DNA of 8,009 bases, taken from positions 1 to 8,009 of the forward strand of contig QMVB01000039.1 of NCBI GenBank assembly GCA_003660905.1, in the 5' to 3' direction. Position numbers and translations under genes: made by a program. Positions 1 through 5,268 of the stretch are shown here, piece after piece; the stretch's first letter is position 1, and every line of letters begins with the position of its first letter. Origin of the DNA: Candidatus Nanohalarchaeota archaeon. Its GTDB lineage: Archaea > EX4484-52. A model generated the notes under the pieces. That model was not told where the DNA came from, did no database searches, and saw only the letters and a program-made list of their open reading frames with translations.

Positions 1-68
1 AAAAAGAGGATTTGTGGTCAATAACGAGTAATTATTGCATAAATTCTATTGAAAAAGTCTGCTTTTTG

Positions 69-165
69 CAAACTGTCAAATAGGTTTTCCTGCCTTGTTT
101 GGTATCAAACTGTCAAAGTTGGGTAATCAGGGATTAGGCAGGTGTATGGCGTAAGTGTCAAAGTT
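69..165 (+). repeat. Three short direct repeats with core TGTCAAA
   Basis: The 12-mer CAAACTGTCAAA occurs exactly at 69-80 and 106-117. A third, diverged copy (AAGTGTCAAAGTT) lies at 153-165 and shares GTCAAAGTT with the second copy (112-120). Core start-to-start spacings are 37 and 45 nt. The copies are too few, too short and too unevenly spaced for a CRISPR array. They might be the end of an insertion element or binding sites for a regulator; the sequence alone does not decide. Confidence 0.5.
89..142. repeat. 7-bp inverted repeat (CCTGCCT / AGGCAGG)
   Basis: CCTGCCT at 89-95 is perfectly complementary to AGGCAGG at 136-142, separated by 40 nt that include the second TGTCAAA repeat. The pairing does not extend past 7 bp on either side. 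This is short enough to occur by chance, so a structural RNA role is only a possibility. Confidence 0.3.
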
Positions 166-247
166 AAGCTCAAGCTTTCGCGAGATTTTTTATGAGAGTT
201 GGATTGCCAATAGATATTCCGGAATTTAAGTAAATAAGCAATATATC

Positions 248-883
248 CTACTTCTCCAGCACAGAATAGAATTTATCCCAATCAAGTATCGTGTTTACGC
301 ATCCGTCTTTTAAGAGCGTAACTCCATAGGTCGGGATATTGCATTTTGCGCACAATTCAAGACCTTCTTTCACTTCATATAGGCAGCCAACTCCAATTAT
401 CGCTTTTGGCTTGTACTGTTTAATAAGACGTTTTATGACCGAGCCTCCGGTTGCTATAAAGAAGTTGCATTTTAGCTTCTCTGCCTTTTTCTTTGCTGCT
501 CCAACAGGGCAAAGCCCGCAATTGATGCAAGACACAAGACCGCCGTGAGATTTTGCAGGGCATTTTTCAGAGCGAAGGCACTGCGGCATGAATATGCAAA
601 TATCTTTATAATTGGTCTTTTTTATTTTTTCCAGATTCATCTCGTTTTGGACGAGGATATATGTTTTGTCAATAATTTTGTCATCTACTTTGAAAAAGCG
701 AAATACTGCTTTTAAACTGCCATAAAACAAGACCAGCAGGGAAGAAAACAACCGGGGAAACACTATTTTTTTTGTTGATAGATTGTAGAGTATGATTATT
801 GTCAGGAAGATAAGAACCACAACACTTCCTGCAATGGCAATGGCAGATATTTTTCCGAGTATCAAAAACGCATTTTCATACAT
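248..883 (-). CDS. DUF116 family membrane-anchored cysteine-rich protein
   Basis: 211 residues. An N-terminal hydrophobic helix (about residues 12-34) and a second hydrophobic or amphipathic stretch (about 43-63) precede a soluble domain recognisable as DUF116: PQCLR (100-104), a cysteine cluster C102, C108, C119, C122 and C125 with the CxxCxxC core, ATGGSVIKRLI (144-154), KAIIGVGC (160-167) and LLKDGCVNT (190-198). The cysteine spacing suggests a metal or Fe-S site on the cytoplasmic side; that is inference, and the biochemical function of DUF116 is unknown to me. The ATG at 883 lies 2 nt after the stop of the upstream 389-residue gene and has no GGTGA motif, so translational coupling in one mRNA is likely. 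An in-frame TGA shortly upstream rules out a longer start. The gene ends with TAG. Family assignment is firm; the role is not. Confidence 0.85.
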   Translation of the reverse strand: MYENAFLILGKISAIAIAGSVVVLIFLTIIILYNLSTKKIVFPRLFSSLLVLFYGSLKAVFRFFKVDDKIIDKTYILVQNEMNLEKIKKTNYKDICIFMPQCLRSEKCPAKSHGGLVSCINCGLCPVGAAKKKAEKLKCNFFIATGGSVIKRLIKQYKPKAIIGVGCLYEVKEGLELCAKCNIPTYGVTLLKDGCVNTILDWDKFYSVLEK

Positions 884-885
884 AT

Positions 886-2055
886 TTATTCTTCATCAAG
901 ACAGATGTTCAGCCGACCTATTTTATATGCTCCGTTTGTTTCAATAGAAATCCGGTTCATTCCGGTTAAAAATAAAGATACATTCAATGGAACGGTGTAT
1001 TCCTGAGGGGAATAGACGTGCACTTGCGTAGTGAAGTTGTTTACAGTTATTTTTATAGGTCTTTTCATTGTTATTTCATCTATTGTAAAATTCAGTTTTA
1101 CATTATTTTTTTTTATTGTTTTAATGTCGTCGTCGTCGAGGTAAAAAGAATACATTTTGTCTGAAATAGTGTCTGTATCATAGTATTTCACAGAGAGGTG
1201 AATATTTTTCAGGACATAGCTTGAATCGGTTTTAGTGGAAAAGACAATCTTGTTTTCCTTTGGCATCATCTGCGCCTGCAGGTTTGAAAAACTTAGTTCA
1301 TATTTTTCCAAAGGAAGCGGCTTTTGGTTATATATGATGTTGTTGTTTATTATAATCTGCAAAGGGCTGTTTCTTACTGCTTCTTCTGCAACAAAATCAA
1401 TTGTTCCCTGATGCCACCCCTCTATTTCATAGTTTTCCAGTGGTATCGGGAATGATATTTCAGATGCATCTTTTAGTGCATTTATCCTGAAATTTTTTAT
1501 TATGTACTCTGTTTTCCCGATTATATTTTTCGATTTATCTGCATTTATTGTTATTATATGAGACTTTGAGGAATTAATGATATCTTCCGGTATTTCAAAA
1601 GACACTCTGACGTTTTTTTTCTTGGATTGATAGATAGTGGTGTTATCCACGTTAATTATCAAATCCCCCATGGAATGATAAGTTGCATTTAAATTAAATT
1701 CAATAAGAATGGCTTTGTATTCTCCGGGCGTCTCAAAATCCACAGTTCTTGTCTGACTCGAAAAAAGGGAGTGAGTTATTTTCATTTCATCTATTTCCTT
1801 GATTGCTGTTCTTTTCTCTTTTCCTCCTGCACTCAGGTTTATTCCTTCATCGCCGCCAAGATTGAATATTCTTCTTGCCGGTTTTACAGAGCCAATGGGG
1901 CCTATATCTTTTGAAAAGAACACTATTTTTTTGGAGCCGAAAATTGAATCAAGAAAACCGAATCCATTGCCGCCCCCGATATCTGCTGAGGTCGCAATGA
2001 CAAAGGCAAAATACAATATTATCCCGCCCATTATTGTTTTTGAAAATAAATCCAT
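886..2055 (-). CDS. Secreted or membrane-anchored protein with three beta-rich repeats, function unknown
   Basis: 389 residues. Residues 9-24 form a hydrophobic segment followed by ATSADIGGG, which reads as a signal peptide with possible cleavage after TSA or as an N-terminal anchor; a Gly-rich linker follows. The rest looks like an all-beta exported region. I see three diverged units of about 90 residues (roughly 104-194, 200-291, 301-386). Each contains a strand-turn-strand core (LIINVDNTTIY at 132-142, LQIIINNNIIY at 232-242, IKITVNNFTT at 334-343), then an alternating strand, then a phrase of the type N-x-I-x-I (HIITI, NKIVFST, NRISIET) and a closing strand. The fold may be jelly-roll or galactose-binding-like, which is inference. 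Six NxS/T sequons (N123, N138, N161, N322, N340, N358) fit surface exposure. I do not recognise a named family. A TATA-like box centred 27.5 nt upstream supports the ATG at 2055. It probably shares an mRNA with the DUF116 gene. Confidence 0.75.
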   Translation of the reverse strand: MDLFSKTIMGGIILYFAFVIATSADIGGGNGFGFLDSIFGSKKIVFFSKDIGPIGSVKPARRIFNLGGDEGINLSAGGKEKRTAIKEIDEMKITHSLFSSQTRTVDFETPGEYKAILIEFNLNATYHSMGDLIINVDNTTIYQSKKKNVRVSFEIPEDIINSSKSHIITINADKSKNIIGKTEYIIKNFRINALKDASEISFPIPLENYEIEGWHQGTIDFVAEEAVRNSPLQIIINNNIIYNQKPLPLEKYELSFSNLQAQMMPKENKIVFSTKTDSSYVLKNIHLSVKYYDTDTISDKMYSFYLDDDDIKTIKKNNVKLNFTIDEITMKRPIKITVNNFTTQVHVYSPQEYTVPLNVSLFLTGMNRISIETNGAYKIGRLNICLDEE

Positions 2056-2078
2056 ATTTAAAGAATAAGCGTTTAATT

Positions 2079-2086
2079 ATTTAAAT
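2079..2086 (-). promoter_or_regulatory. TATA-like box for the 389-residue gene and DUF116
   Basis: ATTTAAAT, which is self-complementary, lies in the 37-nt gap after the rpl31e stop. Its centre is about 27.5 nt upstream of the ATG at 2055, the distance expected if transcription starts at or next to the start codon. There is no GGTGA motif before the ATG, in keeping with a leaderless mRNA. Confidence 0.55.
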
Positions 2087-2092
2087 CTTGTT

Positions 2093-2665
2093 TTATTTCG
2101 TGTCGGTTTCTTTCTTTTTAGGACTTTCTTTAGTTTCAACTGCAGGTTTTTCTGCAGTTTCCTCTTTTTGCGGACTTTTTTTTACTTCTGCTTTTGCAGC
2201 AGAGTTAGGCGTTTTTTCTTTTGAGCTTTTTTCTGCAGTTTCCTCCTTTTTTTCAGGCACTGCTTCTTCCTTTTTTAGCTCCTCTCCTGCCTTTATTTTT
2301 TCTTCCTCTTTCTGGGACTCCTTTTTTTGCTCTTCCTTTTTTAATTTCTGTTTTTCATCCCTTTCCTTCTCTTTGCCAACAATGTCGATATTTGTAAGGT
2401 TTACCAGAGTAAATTTATCCTTTTTGTATATCTGGATTTTTATTGATCTGGGCGGGTTTTTTATCCCGTGCTTCCATATGAATTCATTTAATTGTACGCC
2501 GATTTTTATGTTTTTTACGTCTGTCTTTGCGTGCCGGCTTATGTATTTTTTTATGATAAAAATGCTTTTTTTTGCTCTTTTTGTATATCTGCCTTTATTG
2601 TATGCATCTTTCAGCGGAATTGTTGCTGTTCTTATCTGCTGTTTTTTTGAATCTGTTTTTTCCAT
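2093..2665 (-). CDS. rpl31e: Large subunit ribosomal protein L31e with long Lys/Glu-rich C-terminal tail
   Basis: 190 residues, about twice the usual archaeal L31e length (roughly 80-95). Residues 8-95 match L31e: ATIPLKDAY near 14-22, TKRAKKSIFIIKKYISRH (28-45), the signature QLNEFIWKHGIKNPP (58-72), then a beta strand SIKIQIY. L31e sits near the peptide exit tunnel of the large subunit. Residues 96-190 are almost entirely Lys, Glu, Ala, Ser, Thr and Pro; this tail is probably disordered, with a coiled-coil or charged-helix tendency in its first part (about 98-135) and a repeated EETAEK at 141-146 and 168-173. The reading frame is continuous from domain to tail, so this is not an obvious frameshift artefact. 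The ATG at 2665 is 6 nt after the rpl39e stop with no Shine-Dalgarno, suggesting reinitiation. In many archaea aIF6 follows L31e; here it does not. Confidence 0.92.
   Translation of the reverse strand: MEKTDSKKQQIRTATIPLKDAYNKGRYTKRAKKSIFIIKKYISRHAKTDVKNIKIGVQLNEFIWKHGIKNPPRSIKIQIYKKDKFTLVNLTNIDIVGKEKERDEKQKLKKEEQKKESQKEEEKIKAGEELKKEEAVPEKKEETAEKSSKEKTPNSAAKAEVKKSPQKEETAEKPAVETKESPKKKETDTK
2148..2245 (-). repeat. Internal direct repeat in the L31e tail
   Basis: The plus-strand 17-mer TTTTCTGCAGTTTCCTC occurs at 2148-2164 and again at 2229-2245, 81 nt (27 codons) apart and in the same frame. It encodes the repeated EETAEK peptide. The near-identity at the DNA level suggests that the tail grew by local duplication, or that slippage is recent. 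Confidence 0.55.
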
Positions 2666-2671
2666 ATGTCT

Positions 2672-2845
2672 TTATATTTTTAATTTAGCGGCTCTTCTCC
2701 AATGCTTGCTCCTGAATCTCTTTATGCTCCTGAATCTCGCTTTCTGGATGCCATACACTTTTATGTCTGCCCATCTTGGAGAGGGATCCGCACTCCTGTG
2801 CGAACATGCAAGCTTTATTTTTTTACCTAGTGTTTTTTTGCCCAT
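2672..2845 (-). CDS. rpl39e: Large subunit ribosomal protein L39e
   Basis: 57 residues, read directly from the minus strand: ATG at 2845, TAA at 2674-2672. It begins MGKKTLGKKIKLA and ends SKHWRRAAKLKI, the hallmarks of L39e (basic start, Pro-Arg-Trp centre, C-terminal HWRR followed by KLKI). L39e is a small, very basic protein lining the peptide exit tunnel. Archaeal versions are usually near 51 residues, so this one is slightly long, with a few extra residues in the middle (HRSADPSPRW and the following stretch). It lies immediately upstream of rpl31e, the common archaeal order. The absence of GGTGA and a TATA-like box about 24 nt upstream indicate a leaderless or nearly leaderless mRNA. Confidence 0.93.
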   Translation of the reverse strand: MGKKTLGKKIKLACSHRSADPSPRWADIKVYGIQKARFRSIKRFRSKHWRRAAKLKI

Positions 2846-2865
2846 ATCTTTTTTCTTTCAAAAGC

Positions 2866-2873
2866 TTTAAATA
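2866..2873 (-). promoter_or_regulatory. TATA-like box for rpl39e-rpl31e
   Basis: TATTTAAA on the minus strand lies in the 41-nt gap between the cdc48 stop and the rpl39e start, centred about 24.5 nt upstream of the ATG at 2845. That spacing fits a start site at or just inside the start codon. No ribosome binding site is visible between box and ATG. Confidence 0.5.
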
Positions 2874-2886
2874 GTTAAAACAAGTT

Positions 2887-5226
2887 TCATCCATAATTTG
2901 TTAAAGTTTCTACCTGCAAGTTTTTTGTTTTATTCACTGTTTTTTCAAATGATTTTATTTCTTCCTCTTTGATTGATGGCTTGAATGTTTCCAGCGTTTT
3001 AAGGAAATCTTTTTGGGAAACAGTTTTTGTCTTTTCATTGCTCCGCAAAACTTCCAGAGAGGTTTCCCTGCACAGGTTTTCGATGTCTGCGCCCACAAAG
3101 TTTTTTGTTTTCCCAATTAGTTGGTCGATATCCACGTCTTTTTCAAGAGGCATTTTCTTTGTGTAAAGTTCAAATATTTTTTTTCTCGATTTTTCATCTG
3201 GGAGAGGAACATAGATATGCCTGTCAAATCTCCCGTTCCTTATGAATGCAGTATCCACAAGGTCAGGCCGGTTTGTTGCGGCAATAAGAATAACTCCGTT
3301 TAATCCCTCGAGCCCGTCTATTTCTGTCAGGAATTGCGTTATTATGCTATCTATTGATTCCATGCCGGTTCCTCTTTTTTTGAAAATTGCATCGATTTCA
3401 TCTATGAATATGATGCATGGGTTTACCTGTCTCGCTTTTTTGAATATGTCTTTTATGTATTTTTCGCTTTCCCCCAGCCACTTGCTCAGTATGTCGCTTG
3501 TTTTGATGGATATGAAGTTGCATTCTGATTCATTTGCAATTGCCTTGACAAGAAGAGTTTTTCCAACTCCCGGAAGACCGTATAAAAGAATGCCTCTTGG
3601 CGGGGTGATCCCCATTTTTTTGAAGGTCTGCGGTTTCTTGATTGGCCATTCCACGACTTCTTTGAGTTTTTGCTTTATTTCTTCGAGCCCGCCGATATCC
3701 GTCCACCTTGTTTTTGGAATATCAATCATCACTTCTCTCATGGCGGACGGTTCAATAAACTGCATTGCTCTTTTGAAATCATCCTTTGAGATTGTAAGTT
3801 TTTCAAGTTCATCTTTTGTCAATTCATCCTCTTTTAAGTCAAGACCAGGAAGCGTTCTTCTTAGACAGACAAGAGCCGCTTCTTTGCATAATCCTTCTAA
3901 ATCTGCTCCTGCATACCCATGCGTTCCCTGCGAAAGTTTTTTTAGGTTAACATCCTTCTCAAGAGGCATAAATCTTGTGTGTATCTGCAGAATTTCCTCT
4001 CTTGCCTTTACATTGGGGGGACTTATCTCTATTTCCCGGTCGAATCTTCCCGGGCGCCTTAATGCATTATCCAGCGAGTCGGGACGGTTTGTCGCAGCTA
4101 TTACAATTACCTGCTTTCTTGAATTGAGCCCATCCATGCATCCAAGAATCTGGGCGACTATTTTCCTGTCCACAACCTCTGAATAAATGTCGTCCCTTTT
4201 TGGGGCGATTGCGTCAATCTCATCTATGAATATTATGCACGGAGCCTTGTCCTGGGCATCCTTGAATAACTGCCTTATCTTTTTTTCACTGTCCCCCACC
4301 CATTTGCTCATTATTTCAGAACCATTTATTGCCATGAAATTTGCTCTGCTTTCATTTGCAATTGCCTTTGCAATCAATGTTTTTCCGCATCCGGGAGGTC
4401 CATAGAGCAATATTCCTTTCGGGGATTCAATTCCCAGTTTTAAAAATATTTCGGGGTGGTTAAGAGGGACATCAATTATTTCCCTTATTTTTTTCAGTTC
4501 GTTCTTCAATCCGCCAACATCCTCATAAGAACATACTTCAAGTCTTCCTTTTTTCAGTCCCTTGTAGTTTATATCAATGAGCGTATTTTTTGTAATTTTC
4601 AAAAATTCTGCATCTGGCTTTACTTGATCAACCTCAAAGACCATGTTTTGAAATCCGACAGAGAGAGCTTCCGCTATATCAAAGCTGCCGGCTTCTTCTG
4701 CAGCTTCAATCAACTCATGCTGTTTTGGGCCGATTGGAGAAATCCAATCCTTTTTTGAAACTATCCTTCCAAAGAAAAGATTATATGCTCCGCTTTTTGA
4801 AACATCCAGAACAATCTTATTGTTCATTGGTTTTAGTTTGATGTATTTTGCTTCTGCGTATTCTTTCAGGGGTTTTGCAATGATTTTGTCTCCGACAGTT
4901 ATCCCGAGATTTTTTCTCGTGATGCCGTCAATCCTGAGAATGTCCAGGTTCAAATCAGAGGGATATGCTCTTACGGCAAATACAGCGCATTTCCTGCGAC
5001 CATTTAGTTCAATTGCATCTCCTTCGCGTATGCCTAAGACAGACATGTATTTATAGTCCATTCTTCCTATCCCGATACCTATTTCACTTTGCGCAAAAGA
5101 AGGAATTTCTCCAACAGTCAGTACACATTCATTTTTTTTAGAGAGTTTTTCGTCTATTTTAACAGGCTGCTTAACAGAAGGAATTACATTGTTGACATCA
5201 GATGCATTCTCAATAGGGTTCCCCAT
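2887..5226 (-). CDS. cdc48: Cdc48/VAT-type double AAA+ ATPase
   Basis: 779 residues from the ATG at 5226. It is a hexameric unfoldase that threads substrates, probably for the proteasome and complex disassembly. Order: a disordered start of about 30 residues, a double-psi-barrel N-domain (about 30-120) and second N subdomain (to about 205), then two AAA rings. D1: Walker A GPPGCGKT (276-283), pore loop KWVG (308-311), Walker B IIFIDE (331-336), sensor AATNRP (377-382), arginine fingers R391 and R394. D2: Walker A GLPGVGKT (550-557), pore loop KWLG (582-585), Walker B IIFIDE (605-610), AATNRP (649-654), R663 and R666. Both pore loops carry Trp, as for archaeal VAT with two working pores. D2 departs from GPPGTGKT, and its finger segment reads RNGRFDR instead of RPGRFDR. 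The C-terminus is NYG, resembling the p97 ending. A GTG at 5241 would add 5 residues, but a TATA box 25.5 nt before 5226 favours the ATG. Confidence 0.96.
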   Translation of the reverse strand: MGNPIENASDVNNVIPSVKQPVKIDEKLSKKNECVLTVGEIPSFAQSEIGIGIGRMDYKYMSVLGIREGDAIELNGRRKCAVFAVRAYPSDLNLDILRIDGITRKNLGITVGDKIIAKPLKEYAEAKYIKLKPMNNKIVLDVSKSGAYNLFFGRIVSKKDWISPIGPKQHELIEAAEEAGSFDIAEALSVGFQNMVFEVDQVKPDAEFLKITKNTLIDINYKGLKKGRLEVCSYEDVGGLKNELKKIREIIDVPLNHPEIFLKLGIESPKGILLYGPPGCGKTLIAKAIANESRANFMAINGSEIMSKWVGDSEKKIRQLFKDAQDKAPCIIFIDEIDAIAPKRDDIYSEVVDRKIVAQILGCMDGLNSRKQVIVIAATNRPDSLDNALRRPGRFDREIEISPPNVKAREEILQIHTRFMPLEKDVNLKKLSQGTHGYAGADLEGLCKEAALVCLRRTLPGLDLKEDELTKDELEKLTISKDDFKRAMQFIEPSAMREVMIDIPKTRWTDIGGLEEIKQKLKEVVEWPIKKPQTFKKMGITPPRGILLYGLPGVGKTLLVKAIANESECNFISIKTSDILSKWLGESEKYIKDIFKKARQVNPCIIFIDEIDAIFKKRGTGMESIDSIITQFLTEIDGLEGLNGVILIAATNRPDLVDTAFIRNGRFDRHIYVPLPDEKSRKKIFELYTKKMPLEKDVDIDQLIGKTKNFVGADIENLCRETSLEVLRSNEKTKTVSQKDFLKTLETFKPSIKEEEIKSFEKTVNKTKNLQVETLTNYG

Positions 5227-5246
5227 ATTATTATATTGCACATTTT

Positions 5247-5256
5247 TTTATAAATA
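5247..5256 (-). promoter_or_regulatory. TATA box for cdc48
   Basis: TATTTATAAA on the minus strand, in the 42-nt gap after the RNase J stop, is the best match to an archaeal TATA box in the window. Its centre is 25.5 nt upstream of the ATG at 5226 but only about 10 nt from the alternative GTG at 5241, so it decides the start in favour of the ATG with a leaderless transcript. Confidence 0.65.
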
Positions 5257-5268
5257 TTTGGGAAAGGA

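Larger units (their letters stand above)
1..247. other. Region without a convincing gene, downstream of the DUF116 gene
   Basis: No supportable gene was found here. A plus-strand reading frame open from the left edge ends at a TAG at 81-83 (26 codons). It could be the 3' tail of a gene lying to the left, convergent with the DUF116 gene, but nothing in it is recognisable. The stretch carries three copies of TGTCAAA, a 7-bp inverted repeat with a 40-nt loop, a 10-bp palindrome ATTCCGGAAT at 216-225, and a plus-strand T run at 186-191 that could end plus-strand transcription. Base composition is a little less AT-rich than the intergenic gaps elsewhere in the window. Confidence 0.5.

Noticed and set aside
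69..165. A small CRISPR array
   Set aside because: Only three 7-12 nt repeats with spacings of 37 and 45 nt and a diverged third copy; CRISPR repeats are longer and regular, and no cas gene is present.
1123..1140. GTC triplet run in the 389-residue gene
   Set aside because: Four triplets encoding an Asp stretch (307-310); too short to call a microsatellite.
2093..2380. L31e tail as a frameshift or a separate gene fused by error
   Set aside because: The frame runs on without a break from the folded domain, and the tail has a biased but protein-like composition ending at a normal TAA.
2088..2870. A 260-codon plus-strand open frame opposite rpl31e and rpl39e
   Set aside because: It mirrors the low-complexity Lys/Glu tail of L31e, giving a Ser/Phe-rich translation with no recognisable domain, and it covers two certain ribosomal genes.
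3242..4186. A 314-codon plus-strand open frame opposite cdc48
   Set aside because: It is the antisense shadow of conserved ATPase coding sequence; it has no domain, no promoter and no independent codon signal.
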